Assembly (NCBI RefSeq): GCF_900090045.1
Contig: NC_041782.1
Location: 2,385,001 to 2,449,000 of the forward strand
DNA length: 64,000 bases
Source: Plasmodium malariae
Lineage: Eukaryota > Apicomplexa > Aconoidasida > Haemosporida > Plasmodiidae
Reading direction: 5' to 3'
The notes beneath the pieces are model-generated. The model was given only the letters and a program-made list of their open reading frames with translations. It was not told where the DNA came from and did not search any database. Numbering within the stretch: position 1 is the first letter of the stretch; each line of letters starts with the position of its first letter. A program made the position numbers and the translations under genes. Positions 1 to 14,400 of the stretch are shown piece after piece.

Positions 1-420
1 AGAACTTTTGACGGAATATATTTTCATTTTGCAAAGAAGTTGTTAATGAAAAATGTTTATGATTATTTTGTAGAAAAAAACAGATGAATTAGAGATATAA
101 CTAAAAAATAAAATAAAATTTAGAAATTACAGATTTGGAACTGCTACATTTTTTTTTTTCTTCTAGTAGGAATAGGATTTCCCATATTACGTGTACTTGA
201 GTTATCAGGTAAGCATGATAAATATACGCCATTTGAAACTTGCTGGAATTTTATAAGTAGAATACTTAGAGGTGAAGTAAATAGTTTAAAAATAAAATAT
301 TTTTATATAATAGCATTCGGCATTCTTATGATTATATTTGCTGTAGTACTTATAAAATCGACTGCTAAAATATTACAAAATAATGAAAAATATAAAAAAA
401 TAAAGTTCATAGATGTATAA
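1..420 (+). pseudogene. Degenerate 3' part of a fam-m-like exported protein gene, cut by the window edge
   Basis: Translated pieces match, in order, the second exon of the gene at 21465-22346: a GIYFHF block, a VYDYFVEKNR block followed at once by an in-frame stop, then KIKFRNYRFGTATF and GIGFP in shifted frames, and finally the tail NNEKYKKIKF ending at the stop at 418-420. At least one in-frame stop and several frameshifts across the poly-T tract near 148-165 show it is not functional. The signal-peptide exon lies outside the window. It occupies the same place relative to the PIR gene downstream as the gene at 21465 does relative to the broken PIR copy, so it is the copy-1 partner of that gene in the 22-kb duplication. 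Assignment to fam-m rather than fam-l is tentative. Confidence 0.75.
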
Positions 421-3045
421 AATGAATAATAAGGGATATGTATTTTCATGTAATGGAGTAATTAATATGAAGACATATCTTTAATGTTTTTAGAGATATA
501 GCCTAAAAAACATATATATATTTAGTTTAATATTATAAAAGAATGTAGATATAGTTGTTCTTTTTGATACATAGCAGTATAAAGATGTATTCTTCGTTTA
601 TATATGAATATGAACATTTTGATGATTTCCAATCGTATTTAATGTATTATATAGGTGTAAAAAGGAACATTTGGTATGATATATGCATTTCTTCATTTAA
701 ATATATTTCTATGGAAAAAATACATGTTTACTTCAAAATGTATCTATAATAGCACCATTATAATCATTTTATGGAACTCGGATCATATATATTTGAACAA
801 AATAATGGCGCTTTATAATTTATATTTTGTTATGGTTTAAAATGATTATTATTTAATGTAGACAAAAATTGTATTATTGGATGTAAATTAACAATTAACA
901 TATCTTATTTCTATATTATGAAAATTAGTAAATGCAATATATTATATTGATATATATACATTTTACTCAAAAAACAACATAATATATATTATATAAATAA
1001 TTTTTGTTAAAAATACATAATAAAATATATTTATCTCTTAATACTTTTTTAAAAAAACTTGGTTTATATTTTTTATGGTATATATAAGGAACTATAAATA
1101 TGAATAAAATAATATCTTTTATAATGGGTTTCTTAAATTGAGGTTTGTAGTTAATATGTTAATTTTATTTTATTTTCCATTTTACTTTATTTTATTAGAT
1201 TATGTTTATTACTAAACATACAATTAATTATTATTTAAAAATAAAACTCTTAATCTTAAAATTAAAAAAAATTGCATTATTTATTTATATACATAAAAAA
1301 AAAAAAAAAAGCAGTTGAAAAAAAAACATTATGAATGTTAATATTTTTTTATTTAAATTTTATATTTTTAATATACCAATAAAAGAAATTTTTTTATATG
1401 GCATATAGTATTAAAAATATGTTGGATTCTTACATGAAATAAGTAAATAATTTTTATATATGAACTCTATTAAAAGAATTTTAATCTGGTAGTGCTTAAG
1501 CAAATTCATAAGTAAATTTCGCTTTGTCATTTTTTTTTGTTGTACCACTTATTCAGTACATAATTTATATACGTAAATAATACGATAAAATTAAAAAAAA
1601 TGTATTAAAAAAATACAAATATGTAGTGTTTTTATATTCATTAGAAGTATGAGCAACTTTTTGAGCACTTCATTCAATACAAAATTTTTGATTACTGTAA
1701 TAAATTGGTTACAAAAAATTATATTAACTACCTCCTTATCATAAAAATATTTGAAGTCGTCCTTTCTATATGAACGTGCCAATGTATCCATAATGTGTTA
1801 TAATATCAATATTATTTATTTTTTCCTTAATTAGTATGATTTGGACATTGTATATAATCAGAAAAAATTTGCATCTAAATTAATAAGTTAAATTCATATT
1901 TATAGTATATTTCAAAGTGTACATGATTATACGCAATAATTAGAGTTATAAAGTATTATAAAATTTCTAATTCACAAACTATTACAGTATCTGAAATTTT
2001 TGAATGATGAAAAACTAGAGAAGCTATTTGAAAAGTATTATTTGTTTTGGAATGTATAGATTTCCATCTCCAAGCAAAATATATATGCAGAATTTTGCAA
2101 GAAACCTGAGGAAAAGTATTACTTTTTAATTTATCTGATTTTTTATTCATAGAAGCATTCTAATTCTATTACTTTTATGGTAATATTTGTCGTATTGCAT
2201 ATTTTGTATAAAGTAATTATAAACGAAATGTAGAAATATAACTATTATTTGTTACTATTATAATTAAATTTAGTGAAAAATATTTAAATTTATAATAAAT
2301 TTATAATTGTTTTTTATTTATGCTACATCCATTTGTTTACTTTCCTTGGATGTTGTATGTATAAAAGGATATTAAAATACAAAAAAAATTAAGATTAATT
2401 CTTACTACGAACTTATTTATGAATTATTAACTAATGAATGGAAGTATCAACATTTAAGTTTTACTCAAAGTATAATTCATCTAGCTTGATCTTATGTATG
2501 CATATGATGACTACAATGATATATAAAATAACTACTACATGAAGAAAAGAATGTTATAAGTATTGCGTACTGGATTAAATTTTCAATTCTATAAAATTTA
2601 AAGTGCACATATAATAATAATTAAAAATAAACTTTGTTCTAAAGAAGAAAAAATGTTATTTATTTTTTGTGTAGTGCTTTTTTTTCAGATTTTTCTTTTT
2701 TATTCTTTTTCCTTTTTTTAATACATATGTAATAAGAATTAATTCATATTATTTTATAACGAATTCAAGGTTTGTTTTATCACTTTATATTATATATTTA
2801 AATGTTAAAATTATTTGTTATGCATTGTGACAAAAATCTCATGAATAATGGGATTTTTCTGCTATTTATTCTTGAATTAGTATTGTGTTTATGTTAACTT
2901 GTTTTTGAATAAATTTTATAGATATGCCTTCATTTCTTTACTTATAGTTTATGTTAGTGATTTATAAATTCCTAGATATGTGTAACATATATACCACTAT
3001 GTATTCGATTTTCTATTGAAAATAATATTAATTGTAAATTTTACG
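421..3045. other. Intergenic, no intact gene; alignable to 22347-25062
   Basis: No intact gene is seen. Two short minus-strand open stretches (1591-1791 and 1956-2150) are a little richer in G+C than their surroundings but match no family I recognise and lack splice signals that would join them. Blocks near 2090-2170 (around GAAACCTGA and CTATTACTTTTATG) and near 2325-2360 (GATGTTGTATGTATAAAA) recur near 24040-24130 and 24290-24310, about 21.95 kb downstream, marking this as part of the duplicated unit. Confidence 0.6.
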
Positions 3046-4225
3046 TTAAGTTTCTCTTTGAGGATGGTAGCCTATATTATGAAGGTTTTCGTCATAACTT
3101 ATGTTTATATATTCTTGTGTGTTTTGTAAGGATTCTCTTTTTTCTTTTGTAATATTGTTAAATTCAATTATTTTTTTCTTTCGCAAATGAGTATGTAACC
3201 ACGATTTCAATGGAGTAAACTATATGAAAATATATGCATATATGTATGTGTTTATATAGTTAAAAATATTATTGTTTTATGATCATATTATTTGTGAAGA
3301 TAAATCATATAATTTGTGATAAAATATTAATAATATTAATTGTAATTTTTATTAACCTTATATAAAAAAAATAAAGTGAAAGATATTAGTAATATGAGAG
3401 CCGTTGTTAGACTGGGAATAAATACTTGATCTGTTTCTTCAGGTGATGATGGTTGTAGTAATATTGGGGTTAAAGTTTTTGGTAAACGATCGCATGGAGT
3501 TAACATTTTCATTTTATGTTCATATGCTTCCTTAAAATTGGATAACTCCTCACAAAAAGCGTCATCACTATTTTTTTGACATTCTTCGTAATTGTTATTA
3601 TAAAAGCTATAAAGATTATTAATATCATTACAAATATGACCATCGGAATCTTTGTCCTTACCATCAAATTTGCTGAAATTTTCATAATAGCTATATAGTT
3701 CTTTAAGTTTTCCTAAAGAATTCTGCGGAATAGTTTTTATTTCGTCTTTGCATACATTTCCTATTTTGGACGAAAATTTTTTATATATCTCGAACAAATC
3801 AGGTTTCTTATAACTATCTTCTGCATTTATTTTATAGTTCAAGTATTTACAACGTTCAGGGCTATTAGAATTGTGTTTTTGCTTTATTTCAATTAAGTAT
3901 CTACCAATCTGTTGGCATGGATCAATAAAATCTCCATCTGCAATATCCATACATTTTTGTCCAGGATTCCCTCCGGATCCTCCAGTATTATGTATATCTG
4001 ATGTAGTAATACGATTAAATTCATTTTCATATTTAAGATATAATGATACAGAATCATCCTAAAAATAAAAAAAACGTAATAATTTATAAATACCCAAAAT
4101 CAGATTTTCATTGAATAGATTTATATATCATTTCTAGAACAATATACTCATGAATACAACAATATATATAGTTATTATGGAGTAACAATAAATTCTACAT
4201 TTACGTCTGTAGTTCCAGCTGTCAT
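3046..4225 (-). CDS. pir: PIR (Plasmodium interspersed repeat) protein, three exons, apparently intact
   Basis: Exons on the minus strand: 4225-4205 (21 nt, MTAGTTD), 4058-3357 (702 nt) and 3219-3046 (174 nt), all phase 0 with GT-AG introns (donors GTAAAT and GTTAAT). The predicted protein is 298 residues. Exon 2 carries about 14 cysteines and charged helices (CQQIGRYL, ERCKYLNY, HICNDINNLY), then one transmembrane segment at about residues 220-240. Exon 3 is a short basic tail (FTPLKSWLHTHLRKKK...) ending IGYHPQRET. The layout of tiny first exon, cysteine-containing domain, TM and FTPxxSW tail is that of PIR/vir-like genes, which encode antigens on the infected cell or parasite surface; the role of this member is unknown. 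There is no classical signal peptide, as is usual for PIRs. Its duplicate at 25063-26224 is a pseudogene. Confidence 0.85.
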
Positions 4226-7200
4226 TATACTTACGTGTATGTGAATCAAATAACAAAAATTAAATTGGTATAATATTAATATTTATATAAATGAAAAAAT
4301 ATATATGATATGTTTATATGTGCTGTATTCCTTTTTTTAATACAAAGAATATTAAAAAGAAAAATTTTTAGGAAAGTTTACTCTCTGCTTTTTATTAATA
4401 TCAAAATAAGGTAACATAGTAATGTGTAAACTAAACGCTTTTAATTGATTAATAATTTGAAAAACAGGGTAATTTTATTGTAAATATAAAAAAGTATAGA
4501 AAAAAAGCCATTTTCTATTTTTTGATTCACATGAATCTCATATAACTGTATTGATAAATAAAACAAAAAAATAAATTAATTTTAGTATATTCTCAAATAA
4601 ATTTTTTATTATAATTGAATATTTATTCAGAAATCCTTTTTTGCCTTTTAAAATATTACAAATAAATAAATATTAACTATTTATAAAATATAGTATTTCC
4701 TCATTTATTTTATTATTATTTTTTTTATTGTTAAGTTAATACCTTTCATATTATTTAAATTAATATTTGTAATAGGCTTTAATAATATATATATTAGTCA
4801 ATAAACTGAACTTCACGAATATTACTAAAATTTAAATTTAACTAAATAAAAAAAGACATTTAGCTAAAAAGAAGTATAGTATATGAAAATAGGCATTTAT
4901 TTGTTAAACGAAAAATATACATCCTCAAAAAATTTATTTTAATTATAAATATAATATTCCATGAATGTACTATATCGTATAATTTTAAAATAATCTGCTA
5001 ATTCTCTTCATGGTATTATATACAGAAGTTAAAGTTTTACTTTCTTCTTTAGAACCTTCATAATGGGATAATATATATATTTATATTCGATATATAAATG
5101 TATGCAGAAAAAGTAAATATGTTTATACTATAGAATAATTATTATTATGTATTAAAAATAAAAAGCAAAATAATATAATATTTATCTTAATTGCTTTAGT
5201 AAAATTTATTATTGAAATCTTTTGTACATGTAGCATAACAAAAATATAGATTAATGTGTCAATCAATATTTATCATAATAATCTACAGAGCATACAACTT
5301 ATTAGCAATGTTGTTTATGGTATGTGTTTATATTTCAATATATAATAAAACATTTGCGAAGGTTAATATCATAATATTTTTCAATTATGTATATGTCACT
5401 TATATTTTATTTATGATATTATATTTCATATGAGTTCTAACATATTATAACATTTAATTCAATGTATTTAGAAAATAATATTAAATTATTATTATTTTTT
5501 TTTTTTATATATATTTTATTGTTCTAAATTATCTAACTATTATATACGTTTAGTATGATATATAAATTATAAGATATATCTTAATTGAATTAATATATTT
5601 AACATATAATAAAATATATTTAAAAAAAAACTGAAAAATGAAATAAAAGAAAAATATGTTTTTGTTATTATTTCATATATGTACTGATTTGTCATTTTCT
5701 TCATAAGCTATGTAGAATTTTAAATAGTACAATAAGCTTTATAATTGTTAAAATAAATATTAGTTAACGTTATTTTGTAGTAGATATTCTTTTGCTCTTA
5801 TATCATTTTATTATTTATAATATTAAAATTTGTTTTTTTAATTTTTACATCAGCGTTTAACTTAATAAAGAATAATATTTATCAAAGTGCATTATATATT
5901 TCAAAATATTACGGTTTTGTTATTCGACTTTTATATAAAATCATAACTATGTTCGTAAGTCCATGTATGTTAATATTTTTTTAAAATATTTAATATATTT
6001 TAATGTACTTGCAGTATGTTTATATGATTATAGTTAAATTATATAATTTATTAAGTTCACATATCAAATATAAGAAATATAAGAAAACATACGTATTAAT
6101 ATTCTTGTAATTTATACACAATATTAATGAAATATATAAGTGATATATATATATATATTACATTATAAAACATAAAAGTATTTTTTGAAAGGAGACATAT
6201 ATATTAAAATAATATACTTTAAAAGAACTATATATTCATTATTTGTAATATAAAATAAGAATATTTAAGTTCATTTAAATTTATTAAATATTTTTTGAAA
6301 TATGGATAATGTTAATATTATTAATAAGTAAAAACAATTGTTTTCTTAACAACATATTATTGATATACTATAATATATATGTTTTATGTAATATGAGGAT
6401 ATTATATTACAAATAAATATTTATATTTCAGTTAGGATTGTGTTATTTGATCGTCATGCTTATAATTCATTTAGAAACATATTTTTTTGATTAATATTAT
6501 TACTGCATTAATTATAATGTTTAAAAAATAAGCAGAATGCTGTTATTATAGCTTTTACTCAATACAAACTAGTAAAAAAAAATTTATAATTTACTTAATT
6601 TTTATGGAATATAATAAAACTAAAAAATTATAATGTATCAAAATGGATTAAATATTTTAACAAATAGATGTACTATTGGTTTATGTTATAAATAAATATA
6701 TAATTTATAAAATAATAAAAAAAAATATAAGAAGAAAAAATATTTTTAACTAAATATTAAAAAGAAAAATATTATTCTATAATTACAAAAAAGAGAAAAA
6801 GAAGAATTATTGAAAGTCAAAATTTATAAACACCCATCAAAACTCAAAAAGGAAGTCTCAAAATATTTTTTATTAATATAATAAAAATAAAAATGGATAT
6901 TTAATTGAAAGGAAAAAAATAAAAATATATGATATTTTTTGAAATTTCTTTGAAATAATCTTATTCTGTTTCATTTGAACTTCATTTTATAAAAGTGTTG
7001 AAATTTATCAATTTAGTACTGTTTAACTTATATACTTTTTTATAATTATATTTTATATCTTTGATTTTATTAAAATGTTAATAAATTATAATGTATAAAA
7101 AAAAAGAAGAACAAACCATAAGAATCGTTTCTAATTATTGGTTTATATCTTTTTTTAAAAGTTAAAAATATATACATATTAATGTAATAACTTATGTATC

Positions 7201-8185
7201 CAGAATAATTTCATTATTATTTCATTTTAGTCATTTTAATAATTTCATTGATATTTTAAATATATTTTAATAAAACTTGTATAAACAAAGGTAAAAAATA
7301 CTTTAATGATATTAATGTATATATATATATATGATCATTTTTCATTTAAGCCACAATATTGTTTAGAAAAAAAATTAAATTCTTTATTAAGAGAATGAAT
7401 TTTTATATATGATTTTTTCATTTTGCGTATATATAAATAACTCAAGAAAAAAATTATTATATATATAACGGTTAAAGTATTATAAATTTATGATAAATAA
7501 GAACTATTAATATGTGAACATTTATTAGGGCATAGAGATTAACATTTTTTTATGAAATATATGGTTTACTTTTTTATAAGATAAATTATATGTGGAATAT
7601 AATTAACTTTTCATATATTTTAACATCACTTTTCTTTAATGAAAAGATTTATTATATCAATTAAAACATTAATTTTCAAATAATGCGAATACTTATAGGT
7701 TACAGAATAATTTTCTTTTGAAAAGTGAAGAATATTGTACAGTTATTTTTAATAGAATAAAATATAATTATATAAATTTATGTAATAATATTATATTAAT
7801 TCAAAAATAGTGTTAAAATTTATTTATTTCGCTCTTTTTTATTATTCAAAATATTATTTTTTTCTATGTTTAATATTTTGGAAAAAGTTAATATCAATTT
7901 TTATTTTTTTTTAATATATATAATATAATCTTACTAATTTTATTGAAAAGAGCATTAATATAATGTTATAATGGATATTTTTTTAGAAGTAAAAAATTTC
8001 ATATGTAATAGTAATATATTTTAAGTATCTGAATTTCAAACATCATATTTCATGCTTGCTTTTTTCTTCTTTATTACTTGTTACTTTATATTCTTCTTCT
8101 TTACTTCTTACAGACATTACAAAATTCATATAACCTTTGTTTTTAGCAGTATTTCATCTTAAATTTTGGTTGTATTCGTATGAAT
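4226..8185. other. Intergenic 4.0 kb between PIR and STP1; alignable to 26225-30183
   Basis: No gene is seen. The interval is 3,960 bp here and 3,959 bp in copy 2. Corresponding blocks include 6190-6250 with 28190-28250 (GAACTATATATT), 6340-6420 with 28320-28400 (TTATTTTCTTAA, then GGATATTA), and 7365-7425 with 29275-29330 (TTCTTTATTAAG). It holds the shared flanks of two genes on the same strand: upstream of the PIR gene, downstream of STP1. (TA)n tracts occur near 6145-6160 and 7318-7332. Confidence 0.6.
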
Positions 8186-10747
8186 TTATGAAATGTGTTT
8201 TTCTGCTATATCAATGGATTCTTCCACTGTCCCATCATTTACTATAGAACTTGCATATAAGTCATCTTCTCCTATCCAAACTTCTATCTCATTTCTGAAA
8301 CTGTCCTTCCCTATATGAGTATGGAATTCCTTATTTCTTTTATTTTCTTTATCACTGTTGACATATTCAATTGTATTTTCTGTAATTTCTTGTTTGTTAC
8401 CTGAATATTTTTTTGTCTTCCATTCATTTATGGATATATCCAAAAATGATTCCCTATTTTCAAAGTACACCTCTTTTTTACATTCTTCTAATACCGTCAT
8501 AAGCGCGAGAACACACAAATTTGTTAATAATTTTTTTTTTATATATTTATATAATTCTTCATAATTTCCTTTTTGCTGAAATTCTTCTATATTTAGTGGT
8601 GATAAATAATTTTTATTATCTTCGTTTTCACATTCTTCTGACATATTCTGCAACTGCTCTGCTAATCCCTTAAACCAATCCTGTTCCAAATACTGTTCTA
8701 TAATAGTACCATTTTTTGATATCCACTGTTTCCATAGATATTTTTCTATTTCAAAAAATGGAACTTTGGGTTTTTCTCCAGATTTCTTTTTTATTTCTTC
8801 CATTTCATGTATATAAGCTAGTTCTTGCTTCCATTCATTCTTCAAATTATGAAACCAATGCTCTTTTTTCAATATTTCAGAAGCATTTCTATATTTTTCT
8901 ATCCATTTATTCCATAGAGTATTGAGGCTTTTTATATCGTTGGTATTTTCAATATTTTCTGTTATTAGATGATCATCCGTTAAATTAGCACAGGTTCTAT
9001 AATCCTTTTGTACTAACGCATCTATACATATTTCTAAGAATTCTTCTTTGTTGTTTTCCCAATCTTCATTTATACATTTTTCTAGTACTTCCATATGTAC
9101 TTCTATTATGGTTTTTGATCTGTCTTTTTTTCGCTTTGACAGGTTTACATTATTTGTAAGTTCATTTATTTTTATTTTTTTTATGATTTCTTCATCTTCA
9201 TCTATTGAGTATCCTAAATGCTTATCTTTTACAAGCTTATTTTTTTTGTTAGAAAATGAAGGTACTAGCAATTTCAGGAATTTTATTTGTTTTCTTTTTA
9301 TCTTTCTTTTTTTTTTAAACATCATCATTAATAAGAACTACAAAGAAAAAAAAAAAAAAAAAGATATATATAATAAATTATTATGGTAATCAAATATTTA
9401 TTATATATTTAGTTTATATTTTTATTTTACTTTAATAAAAAAAGAAAATAAAACGATAGTAAGAATACTTATTAAAATAGATGATATGCAATTGTTAGGT
9501 TTCTTTACCACTTTATCTGTAATATCTTTTTAAATATATATATATATTAATACATGTATTTATTTTGAAAATAGAAAAATAAATAGCATTAGTGGTACCT
9601 GCAGATGTAGGATGCGTCGAAGGAGCTAGAGAAAGTGAGGTAAAACTTAATGAATCAGTAGATGGAGAAATAATTTCAGGATTAGAAAATGCTCCAGAAT
9701 CTTTAGGAATTGACGATGGTAATATTGAGTCTTCTTGTTGTGTATGGAGAGAATTAGAATCTGTAGTTTGCTCTGATGATTCAAATTCTGAAGATGCTTC
9801 TACTACATTTTCTTTCGTTTTATCTTGGTTAACTGTATGTCCAGATGCTCCTTGTTGAGGGGATATCTCTATAGGTGAATGTTGCACACTTGGAGAATTT
9901 TCCACTGGTGATAAAATTTCATTTTGAGGTATAGAGTTTTCTGGATCTTTATTATCTCTTTGTGGTTTTTCTGGAACTTTAACTTTTTCTTCAGGTATAT
10001 TCATATCAGAATATATGAATTTACTAATTGTTTTAAATGTTTGAGAATTCATTATGTCACAATTGTTTGTTGGATATTGGGATAAAGATATTTTGTTTTC
10101 GCATTTGGAACGTAAGAGACTCTTCTTATTATTAAAATGATCCTCCCTGCCTTTAATCCACACATTATATTCCGTAAATTTATTTATACAATTCGCATCA
10201 CCATTGAAATTATATATATTACTATTATTTGTTTTATAATTATTTAGTATTTCCATATATTCTTCTTTTTTTTCGCAGAAATCATCTGCATCATAGAATA
10301 ATTCTAAAAGTTCTTTTTCTTCATTGTTAAAGATCATAAAACATCCACCATGTTGTGTTATCCCTGTAAAGTACTTACTATACCATGTTCTTAATGCTCC
10401 TTTCCAAATATATTCTTGATAATGCCTATATGGATCTTTCGAATTAATTAAATAATCAGCCAGATTCTTGCATTTTTCTCTAAATTTTTCTTTTTTATTT
10501 TCACTTTTTAAAGAAGAGACTTGAGATATAATATTAGCACCAACTTGTTTAAATTCTTGTTGTAAATACAAATTTATTGCTGTAAAACCCTGAACAACTG
10601 GGTACTATATTTAGAATCATTATGAATTATATAGGAATTATTTTTTATAGTAGATATGTTATAATTTTATAATATATATGCAATTTATAATTAAAATTAT
10701 GCATCTTAAAAAATAATGAATATTACCGAGTTAAAACTATTTTCCAT
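8186..10747 (-). CDS. stp1: STP1 protein, four exons, apparently intact
   Basis: Exons on the minus strand: 10747-10727 (21 nt, MENSFNS, donor GTAATA), 10604-9599 (1006 nt, donor GTACCA after CAG), 9516-9431 (86 nt) and 9337-8186 (1152 nt). Phases 0, 1 and 0 join in frame to give 754 residues. Exon 2 encodes an N-terminal domain with cysteines shared with the second STP1 here (EKC, GGC, DDFC, NC, SKC, NCDIM) and then a Ser/Pro/Gln-rich low-complexity stalk. Exon 3 is essentially the transmembrane segment (about residues 353-371). Exon 4 opens with a basic stop-transfer stretch and encodes a cytoplasmic tryptophan-rich domain (WNKWIEKY, HWFHNLKNEWKQEL, YLWKQWISKNG, WIGEDD). This is the STP1 layout; the tail resembles the WR region of SURFINs. 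No signal peptide is seen. Probable location is the infected red-cell or parasite surface, by family. A second start within exon 2 is not needed. Confidence 0.85.
9605..9960 (-). other. Ser/Thr/Pro/Gln low-complexity stalk of the STP1 at 8186
   Basis: The end of exon 2 encodes a biased stretch rich in S, T, P, E and Q (for example SPSVQHSPIEISPQQG, EFESSEQTTDSN and STDSLSFTSLS). It has no cysteine and few hydrophobics, as expected for a disordered, possibly glycosylated, membrane-proximal stalk between the cysteine domain and the transmembrane exon. The matching part of the second STP1 (about 31535-31980) has the same bias but little residue-by-residue identity, so composition rather than sequence appears to be kept. 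Confidence 0.6.
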
Positions 10748-11474
10748 GACTATAATATTATTGTGGGTTGCAAATAACAATCTGAAAGAAAAATAAAAAA
10801 TTTATGTCTTTTTGTTTTTCAATAACGTAATTTAAATTAATATTTCTTAACTAAAAGAAATTATAAAATTATCATCTACATAAGACTTTTTATATGATAT
10901 ATTTAATAATGAATGCATTACTATTTTTTTTTATAATCTACATATATTCATTAACCTTAAATATATAAAAACTAGATATATACCTAAACTTATTTTAATA
11001 TTTAATAAATGTTAAGTAAATATTTTTATGAACAATTTCATGTTTTCTATATGAAGAGAAAGTCAAGTTGCTAACAATATAAACCTACATATAAGATGCA
11101 TCATGTAATATATAATTTATTATCAAAGAAAACAGTATTAATATACTGTATTTTTTCCTTTTTTTTTAATGAAGACCAAAAAATATAAATAAAATTGTAT
11201 GTATTAATACAAATAATACACCGTATTATTATGTTTGTCCGAAAATATATAATCTAAAAAACAAATAATTATTAATACTGTTAGTATGTTTTTTTTTTAT
11301 TATATTATTTTTGTTATTTATTTTTAATATTAGTTATAATTTTTCCATAATTATTTTGTTAATGCTTTTACGTATTTACTATGTATCTAAAGATGAGAAT
11401 TGATAATATATAAATTATACTAAATTTTCGCTATGATACTAGAAACCACATAATTAAATTGTAACTGACATCTA

Positions 11475-11494
11475 ATATATATATATATATATAT
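11475..11494. repeat. TA dinucleotide repeat upstream of STP1
   Basis: An uninterrupted AT/TA run of about 20 bp. A longer one sits at the matching place in copy 2 (33467-33493). Confidence 0.8.
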
Positions 11495-14400
11495 CACTTA
11501 TCTAAAATTGAACTATTTGAGGTATATATATAATTCCATTAAGAAATTTTAAAATAGAGTAATATATTTCATATATATATATTCTGTACATGCGTATTAC
11601 TTCTTTTATTTATGAATGAATTCATATTGGCAATATTTTAATTAATAAAATGAATATTTAGATATATTAAATAATGAAAGAAAAGTCATCTATTTATTCG
11701 AAATAAGTATAATTTTCTGGATATTTTTTTAACAAAATTAATTATTCTATACATTTAAAAAAGTAGTAAATTATATTATAATTTTTTAATGAATAATAAT
11801 AATAATATTATATTTCCATGTAAATGAATTATTATACTATATTAAATTATATAAAAAATATTGAACCCCCTAATTTTGTTTTTGCAATTATTTAGAGATA
11901 TATTCTAATGAATATATCAAAAAAATAACCTTTATTTTTTGTTTTTATTTTGCATAACTATATGAGAATATCATTTAAACAACAATGACAAATATGTTTT
12001 ACCATAAAAAATGAAAAAGTTAATATATTATTTTATAATACATTTTAATATATGAGTCACTATATGGAATTACATAAAATTTTAAATGTATTGAGAATAT
12101 CATAGGTTAATGAACCATAATTTAAAAATACAGTTACTAATTTTAATTTTTCTTTTGAAACTAGTACACAAGAGTTATAGAATAGTGAGTACGTTAATAA
12201 ATAAATGCATATTAATTATAAATTTTTGTAAATAATTACTTCCCATACAAAATTAAGTTATTATGTTAATGTTTAATGAGTCTATTACATTAAAGGATAA
12301 TAGATTTTATTCATTTCTAATTTCCGAATTTATATTTATACAAATTTTTTGTTTTATATATTTTTTTGTTTTATTTCCTTACTTTATATCTCATTTATTT
12401 TAAATATATTTTGATTAATAAGCCTACATGTGGGAATATACGTAAAAATATTTTATTTTTTTTCTAGAAATTATATTTTTAAATCTTTATGTTTGAATAT
12501 ATTATATGTGTGATACGCATACTACATAAATAACATATGATATTAGATGTATATAAGGTCACATAAAACAATATATTATTTTCTTAAATATATGAAAACC
12601 TACTGGAAGAAATTCAGGTTAATTGCTTTAAATATTTATATAACAATATATTTTTTTTTTCTTCTTTATTTTATTTTTTATAATCTAATAAATATATGTA
12701 TATTTTGTTTTTTTATTGTTTTATAAATATATATATAGAAATTTTTTTTTAAAATATATTTCTCGTTATTTTGTTGTAATATATGAACAAATTTATTATA
12801 TATTAATGTAGTTCACCCTTTAGATTTTATTCAAAGTAATGCAAAAATTAATAAATATTCATATTAGTTATTAAATATTCCTTCATAATGCCACGAATAT
12901 ATTATTTATTTAAAAAATATTTAACAATAAAATATATATAATGATAGGTAAATTTTTCACATAAATTATACTAACAGAATATCAATGGATATATATGACG
13001 AAGTAGAGGATGAAGATGAAATATATATACAGCTAATACAATGTTACATTTTTTAGTAACTTTAAATAATACAACATATTTTTTTCTTATTAATTATGTA
13101 TAAAAGAACAACGCAGTAACTGTTATATATGTTACTAAAAATAGCATTTACGTATTAAAATTTATAGTTCATATTATAGAACGCCCATATATATAATAAT
13201 TAATGCCCCTCTAATAATGAATACATCCTTTAAAATAATGTATATGAAAAAATTTATTTTATGATATATTTTAATTTTACATACATTATTTTAGTTGTAG
13301 ATATAAATATAGAATCGAAACACTCTATAAAAGTAACTTATATATATATATGATTTTAACAAATATGAAATAAATTTTATTTGTACTTATTACCTTAATG
13401 TAAAATATTTGATAATATAGTTATGTTTTAATCTTTTTGATTTACATCTGATGGTAAAGTGTTCAATATATTTAATATAAAATTCTATGATTTTAACAAA
13501 GATAATTTAAAATTGGTGTTCAATAATTTATTACATTCACACTATTTAATTAAATAAGTACAAATGTTATTACTTATGCTCAATTATATATAAAAGGACA
13601 AGATATATTTATTATTAAGAATATTTAGTTAATTTAATTATTAATCTGTAAGTTTATTACAGCTATTATTAATGTTAATATTTTATAATTATTAATTCGT
13701 CTTTTCTCTTAGATTTCCATTTATACATATAATATGGATGGGTTGTTTATAAAAAGTAATACGCTTTTTGTGTATGGGTGTATTAAATGATAATATAGGC
13801 ACAGGATATCAAATTAGAATTGATGATTTTTCACAATTTATATGTATCTACTTGATAAAATATAACTTTTCATAAATATTTTTTTTTTGATTTCCTATAT
13901 TTTTTTCTTCTACCTTTGTAAACTTGTTCAAACGAGTCTTATTACGCTAATGTTTTGTCGTTCTTTTAGATTTATACTCATTTATATGATACTGCTTCTA
14001 CAATATTAATATTAAAAAAAGTTGTTATAATCTTTTTTTTTTTGTATTTTCTAAAAAAACACTTTCTTTAAGTTTTTTATTACTTTATGTTATATGCGGA
14101 ACGATCCTTATTATTGAACATTTATAAATACGAATTTTTTACAATATAGCATGTTATATAACGCCTGTTGTTACGTGAATATTTTAGATTATTTTCAGAA
14201 TTCAAGCTAGTTTATTAATCATTTTTTTTATCTGAATATTTCGAAATCATTATATTTGTTTTTTATTGAAGAGTGTAGGAAAATTAAAATAGCATAAGCT
14301 AGTATTAGAAAATATTACATATTTCTCAATACAGCACTATTACGATATTAATGTCTTGTCAGAGGAGATTGGATATTTTTAGAGATGTGCTTGAAATATT

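Noticed and set aside
555..749. 64-residue plus-strand frame after the first pseudogene
   Set aside because: Lies in the 3' flank, is rich in Y/F/I from AT composition, and matches no known domain.
1591..2150. Two adjacent minus-strand frames with slightly higher GC
   Set aside because: No recognised family and no joining splice signals; the region aligns in patches with copy-2 spacer, where the frames are not kept.
8358..9389. Several plus-strand open frames of 68-113 residues
   Set aside because: All are antisense to exon 4 of STP1 and have the F/S/L-rich composition of shadows.
9592..9858. Plus-strand 88-residue open frame
   Set aside because: Antisense to the Ser/Thr-rich stalk of the STP1 at 8186; a codon-bias shadow.
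12985..13056. Short frame MDIYDEVEDEDEIYIQLI
   Set aside because: Acidic and protein-looking, but only about 23 codons, with no splice donor, no neighbours and no partner recognised in copy 2.
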